Origin: Carettochelys insculpta
Lineage: Eukaryota > Chordata > Testudines > Carettochelyidae
Assembly: GCF_033958435.1 (NCBI RefSeq)
Contig: NC_134158.1
Span: forward strand, 4,669,837 to 4,733,836
Direction: 5' to 3'
DNA length: 64,000 nt
In this document: positions 1 through 10,240 of the stretch, piece by piece
How positions within the stretch are numbered: the first letter of the stretch is position 1
How the letters are laid out: each line of letters starts with the position of its first letter
The notes under the pieces: generated by a model
What the model saw: the letters and a program-made list of their open reading frames with translations, nothing else
What the model was told of the DNA's origin: nothing
Databases searched by the model: none
Position numbers and translations under genes: made by a program

Positions 1-847
1 GAGCAAGGCCTTACAGTACGTACTATCTAACCCTGAGTGACACAGAGGGAAATAGAAACTGCAGAATTTATACGCAAGTCCTCAGACATGAAACTGTACA
101 TCAGACACAAAACCAACACTAACCAAACACACCTTTCTGCTACACTCGCTGTCAGGGGAAGGGAAAGGAGAACCGGGCTCCAGCCCTCTCTCTGCAGCCC
201 CCTCCTCCAGCTGGTGGTGATACTCTGGGGCTACCCCAAGTCACCTGTGGCCTCCATATGGTGGGCAGGCTGTGGGGTGGGGCAGGCTCTGGGAGCTGCC
301 CACCAGTCTCCATGGGGCTCCCGCTCCCCTGCGGGCTGCGTGGGCAGGGAGTGAGGGTCCGAGAGGCTGTCCCTTTACAGCAGCTGCCTGCAGAGCATAG
401 GCGGTATAAGGAGGGGCAGACTCTGGGGGGGCAGGTGATGTGGGGGGCAGGCTCCACAGAGCTATCCCCCTGGAGCTGCCTCCGCATTGCCCGCAGGTTG
501 GCTTTGGGGGGGAGGGGGGGGGCTGTTTCCCCCTCCAGGCTGCTTTGGGGGGCGTGTCTGTGCAGGTTTTCTCTCATCCTTTGGGGCTGCGTTGCGGTAT
601 CTTTTTTGTTTTACTTTGTGGTTTCCTTGTCACTTGAGGCCTCTACCATTTTCTGTAGTCAGCGGCCTCCAGCCCCGCAAAGGTTCCCTGCTCCTGCCAC
701 ACGCCTGGCTGAATTCTGCTCTTCTTCCTCCTTTCTGCTCCAGTCTGATTTTTCTCTTCTTTGTCCTTGCTGGCGCCTGATTGAATACTTTTGGTGGCTG
801 CCAAGGTGTGTGGTTGACACCGGTTCTGCAGTCCGGTGGTCTGATGG
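1..847. other. Unassigned GC-rich sequence
   Basis: I recognise no gene here. Open frames exist on both strands but are short, G/C-driven and without domain signatures. The sequence is rich in G runs near 420-560 and becomes ordinary towards the Penelope tail that follows. Confidence 0.5.
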
Positions 848-936
848 TCTGAAGAAGTAGGTCTGTCCCACCAAAGCTCACCGAATAAATTCTTTTGCTA
901 GTCTTTAAAGTGCTACTTGACTGCTTTTTGTTTTGG
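848..936 (+). mobile_element. Penelope-like element 3' tail
   Basis: The segment has the tail signature seen repeatedly in this window: a 'gaagaagtaggtctgtc' start, 'aaagctcac', an 'aataaatt' stretch and 'gtctttaaagtgctac', ending in 'ctgctttttgttttg'. The same tail follows the GIY-YIG coding part of the Penelope element near 12,600-12,690, which identifies it. Only the 3' end is present. Confidence 0.7.
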
Positions 937-1349
937 TTCTGCAGTCCATACAGGGTTAACAGCTCGATGGGATCAGCATGCTGCAGCGAGGGGTCGGGCT
1001 TTATGCAGATTAGCTGATCGCTTCGGGAGAGAAACAACCACCACACATGCAGCTCACAGGTCTGGTGGAATAACTTGTTTTAGAGCTGAATTATCTGGTG
1101 GGAGAGGTTTTGCTTTGACCAGCTAGAAAGGAGCTGCAGGATGAAGAACGTCGGTGTACTTGCCAATCTGTGAAAATCTTGTTGTAATGCTCACATGTGA
1201 TGCATTGGCTTTAGTCGTCATGACATACAAAAGTGTCCAGACAGGTGGGCTGTGTAAAATGTTCATAGCATTAAGTCACCCCCCCCCATTTTTTTTTTAA
1301 AAAAAATATAAATAAAAGAAAGAAAGGTCAAAGACAAGTGTAGTATTTG
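937..1349 (+). pseudogene. U2 snRNA gene-like unit, promoter plus 5' fragment
   Basis: The upstream region matches the other three U2 units in the window. An octamer-like ATGCAGAT lies at 1003-1010 and a proximal-sequence-element-like stretch at about 1214-1235 (ends in aaaagtg). The U2 body is badly decayed: a low-complexity C/T/A run lies between promoter and body, and only 1326-1349 resembles U2 nucleotides about 19-42 (caagtgtagtatttg core). The 3' part of U2 is absent; an R2-type retrotransposon end follows directly. It cannot encode a functional snRNA. Confidence 0.55.
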
Positions 1350-2445
1350 AGATCACCTGCAAATGAAGTGTCAGTAATTTTGGCCTACTTTTTTGTTGGC
1401 CAGTAACTTTATCTGTTTTGCACAATGGTATTTTATGCACTGTGTGTGGTTGAACTGCATCCATCTCAACAGAGCCATCCAGCATGGGAACTGTAACAGA
1501 GGATGTGGATACTCTAAGGATACTCTGTGCCATGTTCTCTGTGGATGTCTGGTTCTCTCCAGGACCTGGCAACTACAGCATAACGCAATCCTAGATTGAT
1601 TTATCGAGGCCCTCCTGGCAGCCCTGGGTGGAGTGACAGTGGACTGCATCATCCCGGACACCAAAAGCCTGCTCAGACCAGACATCGTAATAACTAACGA
1701 GCAGGCAAAGACGATCACCATGGTGGATGTCTCCATCCCCTTCGAAAACCTGTCAGTGGCCTTCCGGGAAGCAAGGGCAAAGACGCTAGATAAATAGACA
1801 CCGCTAAGGACACAGGGCTACAAAGTGGAGGTACATGCCCTGCTGGTGGGTGCCCTGGGGGCCTGGGACCCCCAGAACAAAATGGTCCTCGAGGCCTGCG
1901 GCATCAGCCGCCACTATGCCCGCCTCACGCGACAGCTAATGGTGTCAGATGCCATCAGATGGTCCCAGGACGTCTACACAGAGCATATTACAGGCCTCCG
2001 CCAATATCAGGACAAATAACTGCCCAACTACCCAGAACTCATCTAACGGGCCCTACTACACAGAGAGAAGCCATCTCTTTACCCTTTCCCTAGCCTCCCT
2101 TTTCTTTTTTTCTTTTCCTCTCTGCCTCCCTTCGCAGTGCGTTCCTCCCTCATTCCCTTTCCACTCATCGACCACGACCCAGCCAACACGGAATATGGGT
2201 AACGAGGACACGTGACGAGATGACGAACACGATACAGGACTGGGCTAAGTGGAAGCATTGGCTTCCACCCACCTTTTGAACTATTGCTGAAGTTCCACTT
2301 CCCTTCCATCTTGGCCAACCATGGAATGAAAAGATGGACCCCACGTTGGGGAATGTCGCACCCACTACCTCATGCACTCTTCTGATTCTTGGACCATGCT
2401 GCACCTCACGGGTGATGCCCCCCCGCCACACCGGGTACGCAGTTC
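1350..2445 (+). mobile_element. R2-superfamily non-LTR retrotransposon, C-terminal CCHC and endonuclease remnant
   Basis: One frame from about 1,390 to 2,019, with two internal stops (near 1,597 and 1,795), shows the C-terminal layout of restriction-like-endonuclease retrotransposons. A CCHC finger has spacing C-x3-C-x8-H-x4-C (Cys codons 1492 and 1504, His 1531, Cys 1546). It is followed by a PD-x14-D nuclease motif (RPDIVI at 1675-1692, Asp at 1726 in VDVSIPFE). Known families with this arrangement include R2, R4, NeSL and the U2-targeting Utopia group. The reverse transcriptase is missing, as in a 5'-truncated insertion. From 2,020 to about 2,445 is probable 3' UTR. It lies immediately after U2-like sequence, the basis for suspecting a U2-specific family; the family name is inference. 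Confidence 0.65.
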
Positions 2446-2560
2446 GTCCAGACGAGGCTCCTTTACAAAAGGATCCTGCCTACTTCAAAGTCTCTTTACG
2501 CCTATGAGCAGAGGGGAATAATAGCTCCCGTACACCCTGAGGAAGAGGGACGTGAAGGGG
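2446..2560. mobile_element. Partial palindromic MITE
   Basis: Motifs of the 3243-3677 element recur here in decayed form: 'tccagacgaggctcctt', then 'ctacttcaaagtctctt' and a centre-like 'cctatgagcag'. Only about half an element is recognisable. Confidence 0.45.
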
Positions 2561-2589
2561 ATGTGCCCTGCCTCACCCGGCTGCTGTTC

Positions 2590-3775
2590 CAGGAGTAACG
2601 GGGCTCCCCAGCCAGCCCCTTCTGGGGCGCTGAGCTAATGGGGCGTTGGCCACTGTGCGGGGAGCTCGGCTGTGCCGGGGCCGGGCCTCCTGGTGGGGGC
2701 GAGGAGCTGGGGCTGCTCCCGGGGGTGGGGGACACGTGGCGCCGCTTAGCCCCGCTGGGGGTGAACGCTGCTCTCGGAGGTCACCTGGGGCGACGTCCCC
2801 TGCAAGCCGGGCGCTGCGGGACCCAACTGGCCCGAGCCTGCCGCGGTCAGGGGAAAGGCGCCCCAGCCTGGCAGGGACCTGCTGCAGCTGGGGAACCCCC
2901 CGGCCCAGGTTAGCCCCCGCCAGCCCCAGACCCACTGAGGGCAGGGGAGGGATGTCGATCTCCCAGCCCAGCCCCATGTGGCGCCTCCCCCTGCCTCAGC
3001 CTGGGGGCTGTGTTGGGGGGAGAGCTGGGGGGGGTCCTCTCTGCTGTAGCCCGGAGCCAGCCGGCACCCGAAGCCCTTCAGACCTGGCTCCACCCCAGAG
3101 CCCGCACGCCCAGACAGCACCCTCACCCCCAACCCTCTGCACCAGCCCTGAGCCCCCCTCCCACACGCCAGGCCTCCTCCCCCTCCCCCCCACGCTTTGT
3201 CAGACTACTGATATGGAGGGGACTTGTCACATTTCACATGAGGGCTGTGTCTACACGTGCCCCAAACTTCGAAATGGCCATGCAAATGGCCATTTCGAAG
3301 TTTACTAATGAAGCGCTGAAATGCATATTCAGCGCTTCATTAGCATGCGGGCGGCAGCGGCGCTTCGAAATTGACGAGCCTTGCAGCCGCGCGGCGCGTC
3401 CAGACGGGGCTCCTTTTCGAAAGGACGCCACCTTCTTCGAAGTCCCCTTATTCCCATGAGCTCACGGGAATAAGGGGACTTCGAAGTAGGTGATGTGCTT
3501 TCGAAAAGGAGCCCCGTCTGGACGCGCCGCGCGGCGGCAAGGCTCGTCAATTTCGAAGCGCCGCTGCCGCCCGCATGCTAATGAAGCGCTGAATATGCAT
3601 TTCAGCGCTTCATTAGTAAACTCGAAATGGCCATTTGCATGGCCATTTCGAAGTTTGGGGCACGTGTAGACACAGCCGAGGGGTGCAGGGAACAAATTCA
3701 TTTCACAGGTGCCTGGGAAAAGTTAGCGGCAATGCTGAGTCTGAGCCCGGGTTTTACAGAGGAAGCATCAACCCA
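2590..3775. repeat. GC-rich direct duplicate, copy 1 (MITE-interrupted)
   Basis: From 2,590 to 3,242, and again from 3,678 to about 3,775, the sequence is closely similar to 26,806-27,540 in the same orientation. Examples are the shared 'gtaacggggctcccc' start and 'ggtgcagggaacaaattc' near the end. It is CpG- and G-rich, so the many open frames in it are compositional. No protein domain is seen; a CpG-island promoter fragment is possible. Copy 1 differs by the MITE at 3243-3677. Confidence 0.8.
3243..3677. mobile_element. Near-perfect palindromic MITE, 435 bp
   Basis: The element begins GGCTGTGTCTACACGTG and ends with its reverse complement. The two halves are complementary almost throughout, pivoting on 'tgagctca' at 3457-3464, with many TTCGAA/TTTCGAA blocks. 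The flanks are GAG at 3240-3242 and GAG at 3678-3680. The paralogous site at 27,465-27,467 has a single GAG, so this is an insertion with a 3 bp target duplication. It has no coding capacity and is a non-autonomous DNA transposon. A 3 bp duplication fits PIF/Harbinger-like transposition better than hAT (8 bp), but the site is not the usual TWA. Confidence 0.88.
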
Positions 3776-4916
3776 GCTGGGCCAACATCCCAGCCTTGTT
3801 TCCAAGGGATGACCAACAGCTGGGGGGAGCGGGGGCAGGGAGGGGGACAAGCAGGAGCAGAGTGCATGAGAGAGGGGACTTGCATTTTGCTCAGGGTTAA
3901 TAACCCCTTGGGACTGCCCTGCCGTGCACTGTAAGAACAACAAGTCCTGGGGCACCTCAGAGACTAACATTCTGGAGCATAAGCTCTCGTGGGCAAAGTC
4001 CCGCTTCATCCCAGAGTGCGCCAGCCTTTCTAGGTGGCAATGCGCCCACTGCTCACCTTTTCCCTCTCACTCTACAGGCTCGTCTTCTATTGGCCCAGCC
4101 TGCTACTGCTGACTGAGGACTGTTTCTCACTGCCTCTCTCCTTCTCTAGAGTTGCCCACTGCTCACCTTGTAATGATCTGCAGCGCTAAGGGTCTGTCCT
4201 GATCGCTTCCTGGAACAGCTGGTGACAGTCTCGCACACATACAGCATCCATTCTCACTCACACAACAAGGAGCTTTCATTAGCACAGCTACAATCAGTAC
4301 TGAGACTGAACAGCAAGTTAATTTCAAAACCATCACACTGAATTCAATGTCAGATACAGGTGAACATTACACAGAACTGAAAGAGTTTTAGACTACAGGG
4401 GTGCAGCTTGCTTGCTTTTAGGCCCTTAATAATGGCCCATGGAAAAACTGCCAACTGTCTTCAGTTGTGTCTCCTCTTAGTCTTAAACCTGCACAATCAA
4501 AAACTTTCAATCTGTTCTTATTGGTTAACCAAACCAGGTCTGACCAGGGGGACTGGAACAATTTTTGTCATGGGAGTGCTGATGAAGGGGACTTGCAGCC
4601 CTCTGCTTTCACCAGCCCTGGAGGCCTGCTGACCTAGAGCAGACCTGCCTCTCACAAACACTTGGATTCTTTTCTCTGCAAAAAAAAAAAAAAAAAAGCA
4701 GTCTCTTAGCATTTTGAAGGCTAACAAAATAATTTATTAAGGGGTGAGCTTTTCTGGAATAGACCCACGTCTTCAGACCATAAGACTCAATATTTAAGGC
4801 ACAGACAACCAAAACTAGTCATCAAGGTTGACTAATCAGAAAAATCGGAATCAAAGTGGGCACATCAGAAGAGCGGTAGGAAGGGGAGAAATCAAGAGTC
4901 ACATAAAACAAAGTGG
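3776..4916. other. Intergenic sequence with Penelope tails
   Basis: No gene is recognised. A Penelope-type tail lies at about 3,931-4,010 on the plus strand (caagtcctgg, then gagcataagctctcgtggg). A second, on the minus strand, lies at about 4,690-4,800 next to an A run at 4,680-4,697. The rest is unassigned. Confidence 0.5.
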
Positions 4917-5325
4917 CTTTGTCTACACTAGCCCAAAACTTCAAAATGTCCATGCAAATAGCCATTTTGAAGATTACTAATGAGACTCTCTTTAGAATGC
5001 GGGGGGGCGGGGTGGGGGGCAGCACTTGGAAATTGCAGCGGCTCGCGCTGCGCAGCTGGTCCAGATGTGGAAATCCCCTTATTTTAATTTGCTGATAGGA
5101 ATAAGGGGATTTCGAAGTTGCCGGGGTTCTTTTGGAAAAGACCCCCACCTAAACCAACGCCGCAATTCCAAAGTGCGCCAACCCTGCCCTTACTAATGAG
5201 ATGCTAAATATGCATTTAACTGCTTTTAGAAATGCTAAATATGTATTTCAGTGTTCTCTTAGTAGTTTTTATAATAATCATTTCTATGGTAATTTCAAAG
5301 TTTTGGGCAAGTAAAAACCCAACCT
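4917..5325. mobile_element. Degenerate palindromic MITE
   Basis: It starts 'ggctttgtctacactagcc' and contains 'ccatgcaaatagcc' and 'attactaatgag'. A central 'aaggggatttcgaagt' follows, and it ends with a diverged complement (caaagttttgggc). The motifs are those of the 3243 element with many substitutions, so this is an older member of the family. Confidence 0.6.
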
Positions 5326-5452
5326 GAACATAAAAGCATAAGTGATTCTTACAACAAGTTTACATACAAAGAACTCTGTTTTTGGTTCAGAAAGACAACA
5401 CCTTTAGAATTGAATTCTATTTTTTTACCAAGACTATTCCCCCCTGAAGGGA

Positions 5453-6180
5453 GGTGCACCGTTCCTGGAAGTACTGCAATACCAGGTCGATGCGTGGAGT
5501 GGATGGAGCAAGCTCCTATTCCATCTCCCTGTTCCAAAAATCCATTTAATATATAGTTCTCAGATAAAGAACATATCAGATATTAAACTGATAAGAACAG
5601 ATTAAATGAGTTTTATTGAGGGAATGTTTCAAGTACAGCAAGGAGCATAACAAATTAACATACACAGGGATATATCATCTGAGAAACTAGAACAGGTTAT
5701 GAAGCATAATATACAGGAAACAGCATCTTAGTATTTACACAAGAAACCCAACTAGTCTCAGATAGACAAAAAAAAAAACAACAAAAAAAAAAAAAACAGA
5801 TATTACACTTGATCTTAGGCAAAAGGCCGAGAAGCAATACAATTTTGTGAAAATTTTACGCAGCCCACCCATCTGGACACTTTTACACGTCACGACGAGT
5901 CACCCGAATGCAACACGTGAGCCTTGCAACAAGATTTTTACAGATCGGCAAGTACACCTACTTTCTTCATCCTGCAGCTCCTTTGTAGCTGGTCAAAGCA
6001 AAACCTCTCCCACCAGATAATTCAGCTTTAAAACGAGTTATTCCACCAGACCTGCGAGCTGCCTCTGTGGTGGTTGTTTCGCTGCCTAAGTGATCACATA
6101 ATCTGCATGAAGCCTGTCCCCTCGCTGCAGCGCGATGACGCCATCGAGCTGTTAACCCTGTATGGACTGCAGAACCAAAA
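5453..6180 (-). pseudogene. U2 snRNA gene with promoter, body split by a 194 bp insertion
   Basis: On the minus strand, 5838-5797 reads as U2 nucleotides 1-42 with about three mismatches (starts ATTGCTTCTCGGCC, ends AATATCTG). Then come 194 bp of unrelated sequence (5796-5603), after which 5602-5453 resumes at U2 nucleotide 38 (ATCTGTTCTTATC) and runs to the 3' end (GGTGCACC), about 150 nt with high identity. The pentamer ATCTG is present on both sides of the insert. A PSE-like block (CGTGACGTGTAAAAGTG) lies about -60 to -40 from U2 +1 (5878-5898), and an octamer-like ATGCAGAT about -263 (6101-6108), where vertebrate snRNA genes carry PSE and DSE. The U2 reference is recalled from general knowledge. 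The product would not be a normal U2 RNA. Confidence 0.85.
5603..5796 (-). mobile_element. Insertion inside the U2 body
   Basis: The 194 bp insert begins with a T-rich run, contains 'tctatctgagactag' and 'gttatgctccttgctgta', and ends 'ataaaactcattta' just before the repeated ATCTG. Related, longer inserts sit at the same position in the 28.9 kb and 63.2 kb units. It has no ORF. Structure and position suggest the 3' end of a U2-targeted retrotransposon; that is inference. Confidence 0.6.
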
Positions 6181-6189
6181 CAAAACGTA

Positions 6190-7800
6190 GTCAAGTAGCA
6201 TAAGAACATAAGAATGGCCATACTGGGTCAGACCAAAGGTCCATCCAGCCCAGCACCCCATCTGCCGAGGGTGGCCAATGCCAGGTGCCCCAGAGAAGGA
6301 GAACAGAAGACAATGATCAAGTGATTTATCTCCTGCCATCCATCTCCTGCCTTTGTTCTGAAGGCCAGGGCACCATACTTCATCCCTGGCTAATAGCCAT
6401 TTATGGACCTAACCTGCAAAATTTTATCAAGCTCTTTTTTAAACCCTAATAGAGTCCTGGCCTTCACAGCCTCCTCGGGCAAGGAGTTCCACAGGTTGAC
6501 TGTGCGCTGTGTGAAGAAAAATTTCCTTTTATTAGTTTTGAACCTACTACCCATCAATTTCATTTGGTGTCCCCTAGTTCTTGTATTATGGGAAAAGGTA
6601 AATAATTTTTCTATATTCACTTTCTCCACACCATTCATGATTTTATATACCTCTATCGTATCGCCCCTCAATCGCCTCTTTTCCAAACTGAAAAGTCCCA
6701 GTCTCTCTAGCCTCTCCCCATATGGGACCCGTTCCAAGCCCCTAATCATCTTAGTCGCCCTTTTCTGAACCTTTTCTAATGCCAATATATCTTTTCTGAG
6801 GTGAGGAGACCACAGCTGCACGCAGTGCTCACGATGTGGGCGTACCATAGTTTTATATAGGGGAAGTAGGATATCTTTTGTCTTATTATCGATCCCTTTT
6901 TTAATAATTCCTAACATCCTATTTGCCTTACTAACTGCTGCTGCACACTGCGTGGATGTCTTCAGAGAACTATCCACTATAACTCCAAGATCCCTTTCCT
7001 GATCTGTCGTAGCTAAATTTGACCCCATCATGTAGTACGTGTAATTTGGGTTATTTTTTCCAACATGCATTACCTTACACTTACCCACATTAAATTTCAT
7101 TTGCCATTTTGCTGCCCAATCACTCAGTTTGCTGAGATCTTTTTGTAGTTCTTCACAATCCCTTTTGCTTTTGACTGTCCTGAACAACTTGGTGTCATCT
7201 GCAAACTTTGCCACCTCACTGCTTACCTCATTTTCTAGATCATTGATGAACAAGTTGAACAGGATTGGTCCCAGGACTGACCCCTGGGGAACACCACTAG
7301 TTACCCTCCTCCATTGTGAAAATTTACCATTTATTCCCACCCTTTGTTTTCTGTCTTTTAACCAATTCCCGATCCATGAAAGGACCTTTCCTCCTATCCC
7401 ATGACCGCCTAATTTACATAAAAGCCTTTGGTGTGGGACCGTGTCAAAGGCTTTCTGGAAATCTAGGTATATTATGTCCACTGGGTGCCCCTTGTCCGCA
7501 TGTTTATTAACCCCTTCAAAGAATTCTAATAGATTAGTTAGACACGACTTCCCTCTGCAGAAACCATGCTGACTTTTGCCCAACAATTTGTGCTCTTCTA
7601 TGTGCCTTGCAATTTTACTCTTTACTAGTGTTTCTACTAATTTGCCTGGTACTGATGTTAAACTTATTGGTCTATAATTGCCAGGATCTCCTCTAGAGCC
7701 TTTTTTAAATATTGGTGTTATATTGGCCGTCTTCCAGTCATTTGGTACCAAAGTGGATTTAAAGGATAGGTTACAAACCACTGTTAATAACTCCGCAATG
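6190..7800 (-). mobile_element. CR1 LINE, 5'-truncated, long RT reading frame
   Basis: An uninterrupted 463-codon frame (7781 to 6390) contains the CR1 reverse transcriptase: [20 protein letters not shown] at the start, [20 protein letters not shown] and the catalytic FADDTKLF, then the usual C-terminal region ([18 protein letters not shown]). The tail at 6,190-6,240 (catactgggtcagacc on the reverse strand) is the CR1 3' end. The AP endonuclease and ORF1 are missing, so it is dead on arrival despite the intact RT portion, and is relatively young. Confidence 0.95.
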
Positions 7801-8104
7801 ATGTGTTATGAATGTGTTATAAATAATAATGTACCTACAATCTAAATACTATTCAAATACCTTTGTGACTGTAGTGCCAGTTCCAAGCCTCAAAATCAGA
7901 ACACGAATAACAAAAAATCCTCACAGCATTATTTTTCTAAATCTCTCATGATTGTTTTTGGGCCTGATTTGTGGCTTTTGAACCACCGGGGATGGCAATG
8001 CCAGAGTGGTGTAAATAAAGGGACCTGGGTGAGAATGAGAATCCAGCCTGTTGTCGTTCAAATTGGCAGTGTCCCTTTAACATGGTGGCCAGGTTTGCAG
8101 TCAG
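7801..8104. other. Unassigned AT-rich sequence
   Basis: No ORF, RNA or recognisable repeat is seen. Confidence 0.4.
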
Positions 8105-8500
8105 TGAGGGTGTGTCTACGCAGCAAACTTATTGAGGAATAACAGCCACTCTTCCCAAATAACTTTGCGAGTGTCTACACAGCAAAACCACTATTGCAAA
8201 ATTATTTCGAAATAGCGAAGGGCTTATTTCAAATTTGGTCAAACTCATTCCATGAAGAACAGGGCCCATTCCAAACTAGGGGCTGTGTAAACAGGACGAC
8301 GGTCTATTTCAAAATGAGCTACTATGGAATATTTATTCTGAAATAACTTTGCTGTGTAGACGTGGTATTTCAGATTAGAGCCCCGGGAAGCTGTGCTTTC
8401 AGGGACTCTAATCCACAAGAGGCTCTACTGTGTGTGGAGACACTATTTGGGAATAAGTTTTGCTTATTTTCCCTGCAGCATGGAGGCGTTATTCTGAATA
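8105..8500. mobile_element. Degenerate MITE, 'tgtctacacagc' family
   Basis: 'gtgtctacgcagcaaac' near the left end mirrors 'ttgctgtgtagacg' near 8,350. 'atttcgaaatag' and 'ctgaaataac' blocks lie between. This fits an old palindromic DNA transposon related to the others in the window. Its end beyond 8,375 is unclear. Confidence 0.5.
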
Positions 8501-8513
8501 TTTCTGGAAGGAA

Positions 8514-9682
8514 TGTGCCAGCAGGAACTCAATGCTGCTGAAGGGTGGGAGGAATGTGTCTCCCAGAGATTATTTGCATGAGAATGCAAAGGGGTGCATA
8601 TGTGATACCTGGCAAACAAAGAGTGATGGGTATCAATGAAGCAATGAGATTTTGTCTATTGTAAACACATTGTTGTAGAATCACAATTTATGCGAACACT
8701 CAGTATGAGAATTGTGAAATCTCACCAATTTTCCAAGTCGTTGGGGGGGGGCGGGCAGGGCAGTCGATATAACTGCAAAAGACATGGATTACACAGAGCT
8801 CCCTGGTTTGAAATATTATAAAGCAAATATGCAGGGGGTGGGGCGTATGGTTTGAACCAGGTAGCTGAGTGCTGTGGCCCTGCCTATTCCTTGGTCCTAT
8901 AGCTCTAAGTTTGGTCTGAGTAGTCCTCTCCTGTGTTAAAAGATAGTGCTGCATAAGAGTATTTTTGTGAGACTCCACTTTGGTGGCTATCCAGAGCTGA
9001 AACTACAGGGGGGCAGCTGAGGCCACCAAGTGCTGAAATTACAGGGTTTTGCCTCAGGCCAGACCCACCATGGCACTGGATGGTGTGACCGGCGAGCAGC
9101 TGGTAGGAGGAGCAGTGTATGGCAGGACTGGCGGGTGGCCGGGAGGAGGAGCAGCGGATGGACAGAAGGCACGACCCATGGACGGCTGGTAGGAGGAAGC
9201 AGAACGCCGGACGGGCGCAAAGGTGGCCTTGTCTCAGGTTCCGTGAGGGAAAGCATCAGCGTGAGGTGTCAGTGCCCACAGGGACTGGACCAAGTTGTAA
9301 GTGGGGCATTTGAAGTGGGGGTAGGGAGAAAGTTGGGTGTGTGGATTGGCTGGTCACAGTACTGGACTGGAGAGCCTGAGAGGCCAATGCATCTGAGCTG
9401 GGACAGTTACTTGAGAACTGGTTATGAACTCTGGGTGTGGGATTTTCCCAAGCTTATGCTAATTGACTTTTCTGCCTCTTTTATTGAAAGTCCATTTCTG
9501 CACTCAGACTTTGTGCTTGCGAGGGGGGAAGCGTTGCCTCTCCGAGGCCCCCAGGGGTGTGTGACCTTCCCAGGCTACTGGCTGGGGGCTTGACCTGGTT
9601 CTGTGTGAGATGGATGAAAGGAACCCCTCGATGTTGAACCCGGCCCTGGTTGCTGCCAGTTCCTTCCGGCAGAAGGGTAACA
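8514..9682 (+). mobile_element. Solo LTR of the PNMA-gag element family
   Basis: This roughly 1.17 kb segment aligns along its length, though diverged, with the LTRs at 61,312-62,374 and 30,410-31,478. Shared landmarks are 'aggaactcaatgctgctg', 'gcatgagaatgcaaagg', 'cacaatttatgc', 'ggtcctatagct' and a terminal 'agaagggtaaca'. The primer-binding site and gag that follow the other LTRs are absent, so this is a solo LTR. Boundaries are inferred from the aligned ends; a target duplication is not obvious. Confidence 0.65.
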
Positions 9683-10240
9683 ACAATAATACAAACATCT
9701 GAGCCGAATAAAGAGATTCAGCGAATCACCAGACACCTCCCTTGGCCTAGCTGGCAGAAGATTTGGTACAAGCAGAGAAGAGCGATTGCAATCATATTTT
9801 GCATGTTCATTTTACACTCCAGTAATGCCCCACCTCAGCACAGGGACGTGCTGGTCTGTTCGCTGTTGGGGCTGGAGGGGCTCATCTCTCTCCCCCTCCT
9901 GTCCCTGGGGCTTTAGGAGGGGCCCTGAGGGGCAGATGTGGGGCTGGGCAGGGGCAGAACTAACAGCCAGGCCGCTGCAGGGGCAGGACACAATTAATTA
10001 ATGAGGGTCACCAGAGGGTGGGGTGGGGAGCTGGATGCGATTTGTACCGATCTGTGTCCTAAGATCTCACTGGGGTCTGTCAGGTATTTCCAGTAAATAA
10101 AGCAGGAAAGACAATTCTGATGTGTTTTGTCCTTTTTCATTTCCCGGCATCAGTTCCTGGGGGCAGAGTGGAGAGTTTGGTTCCCTGCTCAGTGGGGTCC
10201 CTCCAGCCCTCCACTGAGACTGAGGCTAGAGAGGCTGATT
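9683..10240 (-). other. Probable 3' UTR/flank of the TRIM gene
   Basis: This non-coding sequence lies downstream of the TRIM stop codon. No repeat is recognised, and no polyadenylation site could be fixed. Confidence 0.35.

Noticed and set aside
2638..3459. Long plus-strand ORFs over the GC-rich duplicate and MITE
   Set aside because: They run into the palindromic MITE and are disrupted in the paralogous copy; compositional.
3243..3677. hAT-type classification of the palindromic MITE
   Set aside because: The empty site shows a 3 bp, not 8 bp, duplication.
5453..5838. A functional U2 snRNA gene
   Set aside because: Promoter motifs are present, but the body is split by 194 bp and has point changes; it could not yield a normal U2.
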